Shown here piece after piece: positions 55,202 through 64,000 of a stretch of DNA of 64,000 nt. Numbering within the stretch: the first letter of the stretch is position 1; the number at the start of each line of letters is the position of its first letter. Below the pieces are notes generated by a model that saw only the letters and a list, made by a program, of their open reading frames with translations, was not told the origin of the DNA and did not search any database. The stretch covers positions 6,589 through 70,588 of the forward strand of contig DAISYQ010000012.1 in assembly GCA_036825195.1 (NCBI GenBank). The letters are read 5' to 3'. Origin of the DNA: UBA2210 sp036825195. GTDB lineage: Bacteria; Desulfobacterota; Syntrophia; Syntrophales; UBA2210. The translations under genes and the position numbers were made by a program.

Positions 55202-55517
55202 GTGAGAATAGTATTTCCCTTATCCCAGCGTTATGTGTGAATTTTCCATTCATATATCTTCCTACCATATCGGATGCCCTATTTCAATATTGCCGGAAGG
55301 GACACGATTTCGCCTCGTGGTATGTGTGTATTGATCAAAGATATGGTGCCGGCGGTGCAAAACTCATCGTCACGGCTGTGTTGCCTAAACGAAGAAACGG
55401 TTCCCCTGAGGGTATTTCCTTCTTACCAATCAGCACATATTCATTTCTTGAGGGGATCTGTTTATGCGATTGTTTCAGGTCAGAGTATCGGCATGGTGAT
55501 CGGAGGATGGCGATCGA
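55202..55517. other. Intergenic region between gspF and dnaJ
   Basis: About 316 bases. Must contain the gspFGH promoter near 55205-55290, but no consensus boxes stand out. A plus-strand open frame across it has no recognizable product and runs into dnaJ antisense. No terminator hairpin found for dnaJ. Confidence 0.45.
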
Positions 55518-56576
55518 TTATAGCTCACCCCGGAGTTCGGCAAATTCCCGGAGGAGTTTTTCCTCTTTTTTGCTCAGACCCGTCGGTATCTCTACTGTAA
55601 CCTGAACGATCTGATCTCCTCTTCCGAATCCTCTGAGATGGGGAATCCCCTTGCCTTTCAGCCTGAATATCTTGCCGTGGGGGGTATTCCTGGGTATTTT
55701 GATCCGTTCCGTCCCCTCAAGGGTGGCAACTTCGACATTGCCGCCGAGCACGGCCCGGGTCATAGGTATGGTTATGCGGCAGATGATATCGTTGCCATCC
55801 CTTTCAAAGAATTCGTGGGATTCTATGAATATAAAGACATAGAGGTCTCCGCTGGGTCCGCCGAATTCTCCATCTTCACCCTCACCGCGGAGCCTCAGGC
55901 GTGAACCGGTTTCCACACCGGGTGGTATCTTGATCTGTAAAGATTTTCGTACCTTCGTTTTGCCCGTCCCGCGACAGGCCCTGCACGGCTTCTCTATTAT
56001 CCTGCCTTCGCCGTGACACTGGGGGCAGGCGGATCTGACACTGAAGAAACCGCTTGATCTGGTTACCTGTCCTACCCCGCGGCACATCGGGCACACCACC
56101 GGCTGAGTTCCCGGAGCGGCGCCACTACCGTCGCATTCGGTACACTTTTCAAGTCGTTCTATCTCTATTTCAGGGGATGTTCCGAACGCTGCTTCCATGA
56201 ACGAGATTTTCAGGTCGTACCGGAGATCGGAACCCTGTCGGGCGGCAGTTCCAGATCGTGTCCTGCCTGAGGAGAAACCAAAGACATCCTCGAATATATC
56301 GCCGAAGCTTGAGAAGATATCCTCGAAGCCTCTAAATCCCTGAAAGCCGTTCCCCTTCAGTCCCTCATGTCCGTATCTGTCGTAGATTTCCCTCTTTCTC
56401 GGGTCGGACAGAACTTCGTAAGCCTCAGCGGCCTCCTTGAATTTTTCCTCGGATGCCTTATCCCCCGGATTCCTGTCGGGATGATATTTCAAGGCCATCT
56501 TTCTATAGGCGACCTTTATCTCATCACTTGCGGCGTTGATCTCCACGCCGAGGGTTGCATAATAATCGTTCTTCAT
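55518..56576 (-). CDS. dnaJ: Chaperone protein DnaJ
   Basis: Hsp70 co-chaperone. J domain (residues 1-70, HPD in KYHPDRNPG), Gly/Phe-rich linker (about 75-110), four zinc-binding repeats CTECDGSG, CPMCRGVG, CPQCHGEG, CRACRGTG, and C-terminal substrate domains. 352 residues, slightly short of the E. coli length because the linker is short. DnaK is not in the window. Confidence 0.96.
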   Translation of the reverse strand: MKNDYYATLGVEINAASDEIKVAYRKMALKYHPDRNPGDKASEEKFKEAAEAYEVLSDPRKREIYDRYGHEGLKGNGFQGFRGFEDIFSSFGDIFEDVFGFSSGRTRSGTAARQGSDLRYDLKISFMEAAFGTSPEIEIERLEKCTECDGSGAAPGTQPVVCPMCRGVGQVTRSSGFFSVRSACPQCHGEGRIIEKPCRACRGTGKTKVRKSLQIKIPPGVETGSRLRLRGEGEDGEFGGPSGDLYVFIFIESHEFFERDGNDIICRITIPMTRAVLGGNVEVATLEGTERIKIPRNTPHGKIFRLKGKGIPHLRGFGRGDQIVQVTVEIPTGLSKKEEKLLREFAELRGEL

Positions 56577-56692
56577 AATCTACAGCATTATAGAATGCGG
56601 ATTTCCGTTCGATAGGTAAATTCACTGTTCGCAGGATGTACAAACGACAGTTTTAAGTTAGTAACTGTTTGCCGCATGTCAAGTGTGGTGCC

Positions 56693-57589
56693 TTACGAAA
56701 GGTCGTGTCCCGAAATACGCCTCAGGGCTTCTTTATATTTACCCTTCGTTTCGGCAATAACATGTTCCGGCAATTGGGGGGCGGGAGGTTTCTTACCCCA
56801 TTGTATGGAGAGAAGATAGTCTCTCAGGAATTGCTTGTCAAAACTCTTCTGCGGTCTGCCTTCCTTAAAATCATCTTCAGGCCAGAATCTTGACGAATCA
56901 GGTGTCAGAAGTTCGTCGATCAGTATCAATTCGCCGTCGATCGTCCCAAATTCCATCTTCGTGTCGGCGATGATGATTCCGCCTTTCTGGGCGATTCCGA
57001 GCGCCCTACTGTAGATCCTCATGCTGATATCGATAATTCTGTCGGTCATATCACGACCGATCAGGTTTTCCATCTCCTCCTTTGAGATGGGCGCATCGTG
57101 TTCCCCTTCACCGGCCTTGGTTGAAGGTGTGAAGATAGGATACGGGAGTTTTGCCGATTCTTTCAACCCTCCGGGAAGGCGAATCCCCGAAACAACCCCT
57201 TCTGCACAGTAATCTTTCCAACCCGAACCGCTCAGGTATCCCCGGACAACACATTCGACTGGCAGGGCGACAGCCTTTTTGACCAGCATGCTTCTTCCTC
57301 TCAGCATGTCCCTGTAAGGACTACATTCTTCGGGAAACGCATCCACATCCGTCGAGATTACATGGTTGGGTACGATGTCTTTCATCTCGTTGAACCAGAA
57401 GGCGGACATCTGTGTCAGAATCTTTCCCTTATCCGGAACGGGATCGGTCATGATGACATCAAAGGCCGATATCCTGTCCGTTGCGACGATAAGGAGGTTG
57501 TCTCCGACCTCGTATACATCCCGTACCTTACCCCTGCTGAAAAGTTTTAGCCCTGCGAGGTCTGTCTTGATGATAGCGTTGTTATCCAC
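56693..57589 (-). CDS. purC: SAICAR synthetase
   Basis: Purine synthesis enzyme that joins CAIR and aspartate. FSRGKVRDVYEVGDNLLIVATDRISAFDV is the family start; VECVVRGYLSGSGWKDY and IIADTKMEFG, ILIDELLTPDSSRFW are present. 298 residues, the longer yeast-like form rather than the short E. coli form. The PurF-like gene is 50 kb away and not linked. Confidence 0.96.
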   Translation of the reverse strand: MDNNAIIKTDLAGLKLFSRGKVRDVYEVGDNLLIVATDRISAFDVIMTDPVPDKGKILTQMSAFWFNEMKDIVPNHVISTDVDAFPEECSPYRDMLRGRSMLVKKAVALPVECVVRGYLSGSGWKDYCAEGVVSGIRLPGGLKESAKLPYPIFTPSTKAGEGEHDAPISKEEMENLIGRDMTDRIIDISMRIYSRALGIAQKGGIIIADTKMEFGTIDGELILIDELLTPDSSRFWPEDDFKEGRPQKSFDKQFLRDYLLSIQWGKKPPAPQLPEHVIAETKGKYKEALRRISGHDLS

Positions 57590-57605
57590 GGGTGATCTCC
57601 CTTTT

Positions 57606-58235
57606 TTATCCCAAGAAGGGATTGTTCTCTTTTTCGTTCTCTATGGTTGATGTTGGCGTCCTTCCGTAGTTGTGGCCAGGCAATACAACGGTGTCACCGG
57701 GAAGTGTCAACAGTTTATTCATGATTGACGCATGCATGACGTTCCATGATCCGCCCGGAAGGTCTGTCCTTCCCAGGCCCTCAACGAACAGGGTGTCGCC
57801 GGTAAAGACGTACCCGGGGGTATAGAGTGACATGCCGCCCGGCGAGTGGCCGGGAGTATGTATAACCTTGAGACTGATCTTACCGATTGTAATCAGGTCA
57901 CCGTCCTGCACGGTACTGTCTGCCGGGGGAGAGGGCTTGGCGTGGAACATGCGAAGTACCATGGAAGGTGTTGAAACAAGCATGTCGGCATCGTCCTTGT
58001 GGATGATGATGTCGGCCCCCGTTAGAGCCTTCATGTCGGCGTTGCCTGAGATATGATCGACATGTCCATGGGTGTTGACGATATATTTTATGGTGATACC
58101 GTTGCTGTCGGCTTCTGATTTTATGCGTTCAATCTCTTCGGCGGGGTCGATGACCAACCCTTCTCCATTCTCCCTGTCACCCACAATATAGGCGAATACC
58201 GCCATATGGCCTACCTGCATCTGTCTTAGAAACAC
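57606..58235 (-). CDS. MBL-fold hydrolase, glyoxalase II-like
   Basis: Metallo-beta-lactamase fold enzyme of the YcbL/glyoxalase II-like group. Zinc motif THGHVDH, later GHSPGGMSLY, FTGDTLF and LPGHNYGRTPT. GTG 58235 gives the family-like start (FLRQMQVGHMAVFAYIVGD) with GAGAGGA upstream; a TTG at 58253 and an ATG at 58220 are alternatives. 209 residues. It is 16 bases upstream of purC, so co-transcribed. Substrate unknown; a thioester is the usual guess. Confidence 0.9.
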   Translation of the reverse strand: MFLRQMQVGHMAVFAYIVGDRENGEGLVIDPAEEIERIKSEADSNGITIKYIVNTHGHVDHISGNADMKALTGADIIIHKDDADMLVSTPSMVLRMFHAKPSPPADSTVQDGDLITIGKISLKVIHTPGHSPGGMSLYTPGYVFTGDTLFVEGLGRTDLPGGSWNVMHASIMNKLLTLPGDTVVLPGHNYGRTPTSTIENEKENNPFLG

Positions 58236-58447
58236 CTGTATCCGTCCTCTCAATTGTAATAATAAAGGTTCACTGCTATATTTTTTTCAGTGTAAAGTCA
58301 ACCTATTTCGGGGAGCTCGATGATCCGTACTTCTTCCCGGTTGCCTTCGGTTTATGCTTTATGTTTTCTGTATGATATGATATTATACTTATGCCAAAAA
58401 CCGATGTCATGCATGAACGTGGCCGGATAGCAGGGAGGTGATGGGAT

Positions 58448-58657
58448 ATGCTGGAACCACGACCGTATATACGGGTGAAATATATAGATGACTCATACGA
58501 TTACGTTGCCGGGCTTGTGCTCGACAAGCTTATACGAGCTAACAAGATAAAACAGTTCTATCGCTATTCCGAGGAAAAGTGGGTCACTCCGGGTGTCGAT
58601 CCCATACGGGGTATGGGTGGACTATACACGGGTGCAGAGAGAAGAAGAGTTTCGTAG
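58448..58657 (+). CDS. Short conserved protein, GSU3473-like
   Basis: 69 residues. IRVKYIDDSYDYVAGLVLDKLI, then FYRYSEEKWVTPGVDPIRG and a terminal YTGAERRR. This pattern matches a family of short proteins common in Geobacter and relatives, of unknown function. GGGAGGTGATGGG precedes ATG 58448, a strong ribosome site. Single gene, divergent from the MBL gene and convergent with the HD gene. Confidence 0.75.
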   Translation: MLEPRPYIRVKYIDDSYDYVAGLVLDKLIRANKIKQFYRYSEEKWVTPGVDPIRGMGGLYTGAERRRVS

Positions 58658-58674
58658 CAGTCCGACACGACTGC

Positions 58675-59256
58675 CTATACGGGTTCTCCCTTCAATCCGA
58701 TCTCGACGGCGACTTCGCGCATGCCGTTGATCGTATCTTCGATAAGTTCTCCTATATCAACGCCCAACATCTGGGTTCCCTTTTGAATGATTGACCGATC
58801 CACACCCGCCGCAAATGAGGTATTTTTCCATTTTTTCTTGACCGATTTCACACTCATGTCCATGACACTTCTGGAGGGCCGTATCATGGCGTTGGCTGCG
58901 ACAAGGCCGGTCAATTCATCAATTGCGTACAGTGTCTTCTCCAGGGTACTTTTCGGTTCTACGTCAGAGCATATTCCCCATCCATGAGATACGACAGCAC
59001 GGATATATTCATCCGGCCAGTTATGCTCTTCAAGGATTTTTTGTGTCATGGTGCAATGCTGATCGGGGAAGCGTTCATAATCGAGATCATGAACGAGGCC
59101 GATAATACCCCATTTTTCTTCATCCTCACCATGTTTCCGTGCGCAGTAGCGCATAACTCCTTCAACCGAATAGGCGTGTCTGCGGAGACTGTCGGTTTCA
59201 TTATATTCATGCAGAAGTGCGAGGGCCTCGTCACGGGTGGGTATATTTTTGGTCAC
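58675..59256 (-). CDS. HD domain protein
   Basis: Metal-dependent phosphohydrolase fold. HAYSVEGVMRYCARKHG, LVHDLDYERFPDQH (HD pair) and AVVSHGWG are the expected ligand segments. 193 residues. Overlaps rsmB by 4 bases (ATGA), so it is in the fmt-rsmB-HD operon. Similar HD proteins in anaerobes are uncharacterized; substrate unknown. Confidence 0.88.
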   Translation of the reverse strand: MTKNIPTRDEALALLHEYNETDSLRRHAYSVEGVMRYCARKHGEDEEKWGIIGLVHDLDYERFPDQHCTMTQKILEEHNWPDEYIRAVVSHGWGICSDVEPKSTLEKTLYAIDELTGLVAANAMIRPSRSVMDMSVKSVKKKWKNTSFAAGVDRSIIQKGTQMLGVDIGELIEDTINGMREVAVEIGLKGEPV

Positions 59257-60647
59257 AATTTATCTCCCTTCCTCTTTAATATGACTCCGAAAAAGCCGTC
59301 GGTGCCGTGTCGGTGAGGAAATGTTCTGAACATTCCGTACCGGTCAACCATGTCGGCAGCGAAGGCGGTCTGACCGGTAGATTCGAAATCAGGGTGGATG
59401 GCCAGAAATTCTCTTACCACCTCTTCATTCTCAATGGATGAAACAGTGCAGGTACTGTACACCATGCTTCCCCCTTTCTTCAAGTACGGGACGGATCGAT
59501 TCAGTATTTCTTTCTGGAGTTGAGAATTTTTTTTCATGTCTTCCGGCGTGGTGTTCCATTTGATCTCAGGGTGCCTTCTCACTGTCCCCATGCCTGAGCA
59601 GGGTGCATCAACGAGGATCTTGTCGAACTTGCCGATAAAATCATTGGGTGGATTTTGGGTTGCATCCTGGACGATTGGTTCGATGATTGTTGCCCCCAAT
59701 CTGTTCGACAGATTCTGTGATTCTTCGACTTTTCGACGGTTGATATCCATCGCCACTATCCTGCCCCTGTTGTGCATCAATGCGGCCATGTGTGTCGTCT
59801 TTACCCCTGCGCCGGCGCATACATCCAGCACCGTTTCTCCCGGTTTTGGATCCAGCAGGAAGGATATCAGCTGGGAAGCTTCATCCTGCATCTGCATGTA
59901 TCCCTCTTCGTACAGGTCCGTCGTGCCGATAAATTCGGTCAGGCCGGAGATCACAATGCCGTGGGGTGAATATCGGGTGGGAGTCGCGCCGCAGCCGCGA
60001 TCTTCCAGCATCCCAATCAGATCGGATCGGGTGGTCTTCAGCGTGTTTGACCGTATAGTGAGGGGAGGTATTGCATTGTTGCTCTTACAGAGGGCGCGAG
60101 TGTCTTCGACACCATGCTCTCTCGCCCACATCTCCACCATCCACAGCGGATGCGAATGCAATACGGATATATGGAAAAGCGGGTTGTTATCAAAAAGAGG
60201 GTACGATATCTCGTCCATTCTTCTCATCGCGTTTCGGAGGATGGCATTCACCAGATTAGAACGTCCCGGATACAGCTTCTTCGTCATCTTGACAGCTTCG
60301 TTTGTTGCGGCATACTCCGGAATCCGGTCGGCAAAGAGTAGCTGATAAATCGCTACTCGCAGGATATTGCGAATCCCCACCTCCATGGATTCAAAGTCAC
60401 CCGTGTACAAGGCGCGGATAATCCAATCCAGTCGGTTTCTGAAGCGGAGAGTTCCGTATACAAGCTGGGTCAAAAGCCCCCTGTCTTGAGTATTGGCAAG
60501 GATATTCCTTGAAAGGTATGTGTCCAGCAGAGGCTGTGCGAAGGCCCTTTCCGTTTCTATCCTGTTCAGAATCTGAACGGAAAGACTGCGGGGAGTGTTC
60601 TTTGTTGAGTTCGAAATCTTTACGGATCTCCTATTCAAGCATATCAT
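59253..60647 (-). CDS. rsmB: 16S rRNA m5C967 methyltransferase RsmB
   Basis: N-terminal NusB-like RNA-binding domain (ILNRIETERAFAQPLLDTYL, LTQLVYGTLRFRNRLDWI) and SAM-dependent domain (VLDVCAGAGVKTTHMAAL). The two catalytic cysteines are in DAPCSGMGTVRRHPE and YSTCTVSSIENE. 464 residues. Start ATG 60647 lies 17 bases inside fmt; the N-terminal 15 residues look like extra sequence. Confidence 0.94.
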   Translation of the reverse strand: MICLNRRSVKISNSTKNTPRSLSVQILNRIETERAFAQPLLDTYLSRNILANTQDRGLLTQLVYGTLRFRNRLDWIIRALYTGDFESMEVGIRNILRVAIYQLLFADRIPEYAATNEAVKMTKKLYPGRSNLVNAILRNAMRRMDEISYPLFDNNPLFHISVLHSHPLWMVEMWAREHGVEDTRALCKSNNAIPPLTIRSNTLKTTRSDLIGMLEDRGCGATPTRYSPHGIVISGLTEFIGTTDLYEEGYMQMQDEASQLISFLLDPKPGETVLDVCAGAGVKTTHMAALMHNRGRIVAMDINRRKVEESQNLSNRLGATIIEPIVQDATQNPPNDFIGKFDKILVDAPCSGMGTVRRHPEIKWNTTPEDMKKNSQLQKEILNRSVPYLKKGGSMVYSTCTVSSIENEEVVREFLAIHPDFESTGQTAFAADMVDRYGMFRTFPHRHGTDGFFGVILKRKGDKL

Positions 60648-61572
60648 CAGGCAAGAGACGATACCCTCTCATGAAATCTTCGATAAACATCCGTTTTTTA
60701 CCTTCAAGCTGCACATCTTTGAGGTACACATGTCCGTCCCTTGTGGCTACCTGCAAACCTGCCTCCATCAGCTTGCCCGGCGTTCCCGGCTCTTTTTCGC
60801 CCGAAGACTTCTCTTTTCCTGCCACGGCATAGAATATCTTCAATTTCTTGTCCCTGAGAAATGAATATGCTCCCGGCCGCGACGATAGGCCCCTGATGAG
60901 ATTGACGATCTTTTCCGAATCGTCATTCCAATCGATGTGTCCGGCCCCGGGGACAAGGCGGGGTGCAAAGGTGGCAAGGGAATTGTCCTGCCGGACTCTC
61001 ACAAGCGTGCCATTGATCGCGCTTTCCACGACCCCGATAAGGAGCCTGGCGCCGACTATGGACAATCTTGCATGGAGATCGTCGAATGTTTCATCGGCAG
61101 CAATATCCGTCTTTTCCTGTAACAGGATATCTCCCGAATCCACCCCCTCATCCATCAGCATGATGGTAACGCCCGTCTCCCGATCTCCGTTTATAATGGC
61201 CCAGTTCATGGGAGCGGCGCCTCTATACTGCGGGAGTAGGGAAGGATGTACGTTGAGGCACCCAAATCGGGGAAATCTGATGATTTCCTCCGGGAGTATC
61301 TGACCGAAGGCGACAAGGGTTACCATGTCGGGAGATATCTTCCCGAATATATCCAGGAAATCCCTGTCGCGGACACGATCGGGTTGATAGACGGGTATCC
61401 CCAACTCCAAGGCGCACACCTTGACCGGTGGTGCGATATATTGTCTCCCTCTGCCCTTCGGTTTGTCCGGCTGTGTGACGACCCCCACAATATTATAACC
61501 ATTGTCCACCAGAGCCTTCAGCGACGGGACGGCAAATTCGGGGGTTCCCATAAAGAGTATCTTTGGTTTCAT
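60631..61572 (-). CDS. fmt: Methionyl-tRNA formyltransferase
   Basis: Formylates initiator Met-tRNA. ILFMGTPEFAVPSLKAL, the folate-binding catalytic region CLNVHPSLLPQYRGAAPMNWAIINGD, and VDSGDILLQE. 313 residues, full length. First gene of fmt-rsmB-HD. No def gene in the window. Confidence 0.97.
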   Translation of the reverse strand: MKPKILFMGTPEFAVPSLKALVDNGYNIVGVVTQPDKPKGRGRQYIAPPVKVCALELGIPVYQPDRVRDRDFLDIFGKISPDMVTLVAFGQILPEEIIRFPRFGCLNVHPSLLPQYRGAAPMNWAIINGDRETGVTIMLMDEGVDSGDILLQEKTDIAADETFDDLHARLSIVGARLLIGVVESAINGTLVRVRQDNSLATFAPRLVPGAGHIDWNDDSEKIVNLIRGLSSRPGAYSFLRDKKLKIFYAVAGKEKSSGEKEPGTPGKLMEAGLQVATRDGHVYLKDVQLEGKKRMFIEDFMRGYRLLPDDMLE

Positions 61573-61676
61573 GACAGGTACCTTCTTACCCTTCTTTCAT
61601 GACGTTCTGTATACCCTTTTGTGTGAGATTAATCAATCCGCTCTTGCGGTATGAGTGCCTTGGGTTCATTTTGCAT

Positions 61677-61705
61677 TTGACTATGGATAGAGATTTTAAT
61701 AGAGT
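61677..61705 (+). promoter_or_regulatory. Possible promoter of the PAS sigma-54 regulator gene
   Basis: TTGACT (61677-61682), 17 bases, TAGAGT (61700-61705). Moderate match, about 55 bases before the start. Confidence 0.45.
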
Positions 61706-61758
61706 ATTTTCGATTAATATTGATATTATCAACTATATATTATCATGGTAATTTTATC

Positions 61759-63522
61759 ATGCCTGAGCAGAAAAAAAACCAAGAAGAAAACACATCAAAT
61801 CCGGTGATTCCTTATAAAGCTCTCTTTGACTCTGCTTATTTTGGAATTATCGCAATCGACAGAGAAGGGTATCTTGTATATATTAATAATATAGCGAGAT
61901 CTCTGCTGGGGTTCAAGACGGAGATTGAACTCCAATCCATCCACTATTCTGAGATTAACGATGATGCCTGGCCCGACTTTAAAAAGATTATCGATACGGG
62001 TGAGCCTCAGATAGCGGTTCCTGTTGTCAATACCGCAGGCTCGTTTCTAGTCAACAGGACCCCCATCATGTGGGAGGGTGAACTGGTCGGTGTAATGAGC
62101 GTATTTCACTACAGGGAAGAGTATGAGAAGATTTCACCGCACCTGTCCAGATATCAGGAGATAGTAAGTGAGGTTGAGGCAATTATCGCTACCTCATATG
62201 ACGGGATATATGTGTCCGACGGTGATGCCAATACGATACGGGTAAACAAGGCGTATGGAAATATTACCGGTCTTGATGTGTCTGAGTTACTGGGGCGTAA
62301 TGTGCGAGATCTTCTAAGGGAGGGTTATTTCAATGAGAGTATCACGCTGAAAGTCCTTGAAGAGCGAAAGACGGTTACCCGCATACAAAAGTTAAAAACG
62401 GGAAAACATGCATTGGTAACGGGTACTCCTTTCTTTGATGAAACAGGCGAGATCAAGATGGTTGTGGGCAATATCCGGGATATGACCGATCTGAATAGAT
62501 TGAATCAGCAACTTGAAGAATCGCTTGAGATGACGAGAGCCTACAGGGATAAGCTCCAGGAGATGCAGTTGTCGAGTTACAAGGACAATGAATTAATACG
62601 GGTGTCCAGAGAAATGAGATCCGTGTTTGACTTAGTAGAGCGCGTGTGTGGAACCGATGCGACCGTACTTTTTTATGGTGAGACCGGCGTGGGGAAGGAC
62701 AGAGTCGCCGAAGAAGTGCATGTCAGATCGAATCGTTCGGAAAAAGGGATTTTCGTTAAGATCAATTGCGGAGCAATTCCAGAGACGCTTCTTGAAAGTG
62801 AACTGTTTGGATATGAAAAGGGTGCCTTCACGGGAGCAAGCAAAGAAGGTAAACCGGGATTATTTGAAGTGGCAGATCAGGGAACCCTTTTCCTGGATGA
62901 AGTGGAATCAATGTCACTTACTCTTCAGAGTAAACTCCTTAGGGTATTACAGGATTTTGAGATTACACGGGTGGGAGGTACAAAACCTAGAAAAGTGGAT
63001 GTTCGATTGATCTGTGCTTCCAACCAAGATTTGAAGGAACTGGTCAGGCAAAAAAGTTTTCGTTCGGACCTTTATTATCGTTTACATGTAATCCCCGTTC
63101 ATATTCCCCCCCTCCGCGATAGGATTCCGGATATACCATACCTGGTAACGCTTTTCCTGAATCGTTTTAACAAGCAATACTCGAAAAATAAAATGTTTAG
63201 TAGCGAAGCCATGGATAAACTGATCCATTATTCATGGCCCGGAAATGTGAGAGAACTGGCAAACCTGATAGAAAGGCTAGTGGTCATTTCACCCTATAAC
63301 CGTATAGACGTCAATGATCTCCCGGTTGAGATATATAAGGTCCCTGCTCACAAATATGTGCATCAGGGTGAAACTCTCAAAGAACATTTAAATAAGGTAG
63401 AGGTTTCTATCATTCGTGACATGATCAATCAATACGGAAGTGCCAAAAAAGCCGCCCCCCATCTTGGTGTTAATCCATCCACATTAACTCGTAAACTGCA
63501 GAGACATGATGGTGCAAATTAG
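61759..63522 (+). CDS. PAS-PAS sigma-54-dependent activator
   Basis: Cytosolic one-component enhancer-binding protein. Two PAS domains (about residues 20-115, SAYFGIIAIDREGYLVYINN; and about 140-250, YDGIYVSDGDANTIRVNKAYG), a coiled-coil linker, AAA+ domain with Walker A GETGVGKD, GAFTGA, GTLFLDEV and SWPGNVREL, and a Fis-type helix-turn-helix (YGSAKKAAPHLGVNPSTLTRK). 587 residues from ATG 61759; a TTG at 61720 is possible. A sigma-54 promoter and its presumed target gene lie just downstream. The PAS ligands may be aromatic acids or CoA esters, as in relatives, but this is not visible. Confidence 0.92.
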   Translation: MPEQKKNQEENTSNPVIPYKALFDSAYFGIIAIDREGYLVYINNIARSLLGFKTEIELQSIHYSEINDDAWPDFKKIIDTGEPQIAVPVVNTAGSFLVNRTPIMWEGELVGVMSVFHYREEYEKISPHLSRYQEIVSEVEAIIATSYDGIYVSDGDANTIRVNKAYGNITGLDVSELLGRNVRDLLREGYFNESITLKVLEERKTVTRIQKLKTGKHALVTGTPFFDETGEIKMVVGNIRDMTDLNRLNQQLEESLEMTRAYRDKLQEMQLSSYKDNELIRVSREMRSVFDLVERVCGTDATVLFYGETGVGKDRVAEEVHVRSNRSEKGIFVKINCGAIPETLLESELFGYEKGAFTGASKEGKPGLFEVADQGTLFLDEVESMSLTLQSKLLRVLQDFEITRVGGTKPRKVDVRLICASNQDLKELVRQKSFRSDLYYRLHVIPVHIPPLRDRIPDIPYLVTLFLNRFNKQYSKNKMFSSEAMDKLIHYSWPGNVRELANLIERLVVISPYNRIDVNDLPVEIYKVPAHKYVHQGETLKEHLNKVEVSIIRDMINQYGSAKKAAPHLGVNPSTLTRKLQRHDGAN

Positions 63523-63680
63523 CATCGGTTGGATTTCTGTTTCAAACTAATAATACACTAATATTATATTGCATATAATGAGACGAGAAGGTGTATCGAT
63601 TGCAATGATGCATATTGGCACCACAAGCCATCCTGTGTCTATATTTGCTGTAATATCGGGATTATGAAGATATGCTTAAT

Positions 63681-63712
63681 AAAAGGGCGATGCGATTATG
63701 CACCGCTCTTTT
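63681..63712. terminator. Possible bidirectional terminator after the regulator gene
   Basis: Hairpin AAAAG-G-GCG-A-TGC / GCA-C-CGC-T-CTTTT with a 6-base loop; one mismatch and one G-T pair. The A/T ends can serve as U-tract either way. It is 158 bases after the regulator stop; the 150 bases before it are AT-rich with nothing identified. Confidence 0.5.
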
Positions 63713-63836
63713 CAATAAAAAACCGCAATATACTTGTATATTTCTTATATATAAAATGATCTGGGTAATTATCAGAAATTTATAACCAGTTATTCACAAA
63801 GAAGAATCGTTGGTAATTTCAGTCCGACGAGCCTGC

Positions 63837-63855
63837 TTGGCATCTTACTTGCATT
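63837..63855 (+). promoter_or_regulatory. Sigma-54 (-24/-12) promoter
   Basis: TTGGCATCTTACTTGCA fits YTGGCAC-N4/5-TTGCA: GG at 63839-63840 and GC at 63851-63852, separated by the required 10 bases. About 90 bases before the partial gene at 63946, and about 315 bases after the regulator stop. CACAAG-CCAT-CCTGTG near 63620-63640 could be an upstream activator site, with low certainty. Confidence 0.75.
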
Positions 63856-63945
63856 TGAATCTGACCAATTCGAAAGATGCTATTTAGATATTATATGAGT
63901 AGCCTTAGGTTGATTCCATAAGATTGGTAATTCGGAGGATGAAAA

Positions 63946-64000
63946 ATGCCATTAATGAATGCGAAGGAGTACGAGGCGAGTTTACGGGAATTGAAGTTGA
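63946..64000 (+). CDS. Start of a 4-hydroxybutyryl-CoA dehydratase-like gene (3' end outside window)
   Basis: Only 18 codons are visible: MPLMNAKEYEASLRELKL. CGGAGGA lies 6 bases before ATG 63946. The opening (xLxTAEQYxESLRxLKxxxY in the family) resembles 4-hydroxybutyryl-CoA dehydratase/4-hydroxyphenylacetate-3-hydroxylase-type flavoproteins. If right, the gene belongs to anaerobic CoA-ester metabolism under control of the adjacent regulator. Too little sequence for certainty. Confidence 0.5.
   Translation, partial: MPLMNAKEYEASLRELKL

Noticed and set aside
55237..55605. Plus-strand frames between gspF and dnaJ
   Set aside because: They run into dnaJ antisense, have no ribosome site and no family resemblance.

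Overview
The window looks like the chromosome of a Gram-negative anaerobic or microaerophilic bacterium of the Desulfobacterota (old Deltaproteobacteria; Syntrophales-like genomes come to mind, an inference). Pointers are the type II secretion operon with a GspN gene, an NtrY/NtrX pair, a full branched-chain-type ABC cluster tied to an acyl-CoA ligase, a short Geobacter-type (GSU3473-like) protein, PAS/sigma-54 regulation, and, at the right edge, the start of a protein resembling 4-hydroxybutyryl-CoA dehydratase.

Left part (1-19 kb): a 5'-truncated NtrY kinase with NtrX; a DUF3568 lipoprotein; an M23 peptidase; a divergent PurF-like protein and CarB; then a compact tetR-OMF-MFP-RND efflux operon whose TetR gene has a clear operator inside its promoter; then a stand-alone ATP-grasp acetyl-CoA synthetase subunit and a PrpE-type acyl-CoA synthetase.

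Middle (19-34 kb): a PadR regulator, an SDR dehydrogenase bracketed by two related 56-bp sequence remnants, and a livM-livH-lipoprotein-livK-livK-livG-livF-acyl-CoA ligase operon that probably imports and activates a carboxylic or amino acid. The two substrate-binding proteins are a recent tandem duplication. EpmA (EF-P lysyltransferase) follows, then rrf2-cydA-cydB for cytochrome bd oxidase.

Accessory island (about 34.5-38.4 kb): visibly AT-rich. Its left edge holds a broken copy of the epmA 5' end exactly 3600 bp from the real one. Next come three tightly packed genes for membrane proteins, one ExbB/MotA/TolQ-like and one ExbD/TolR-like, with no TonB, Tol, flagellar or OmpA partner; then an attC-like hairpin of the integron type, directly behind a two-gene unit of a small membrane protein and a Cas2/SinR-like protein. 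This is the best candidate for an undescribed system.

Right part (38-64 kb): efp (the EpmA substrate), then a complete type II secretion locus. Transcription runs leftward gspF-G-H, is broken by two rightward genes (HEAT-repeat membrane protein and CPBP intramembrane protease), and resumes gspI-J-K-L-M-N-C-A-B-D-E. Housekeeping genes follow (dnaJ, purC, an MBL-fold hydrolase, an HD protein, rsmB, fmt). The window ends with a PAS-PAS sigma-54 activator, a good -24/-12 promoter and the first 18 codons of the gene it probably controls. No rRNA, tRNA, CRISPR array or intact transposase was seen.
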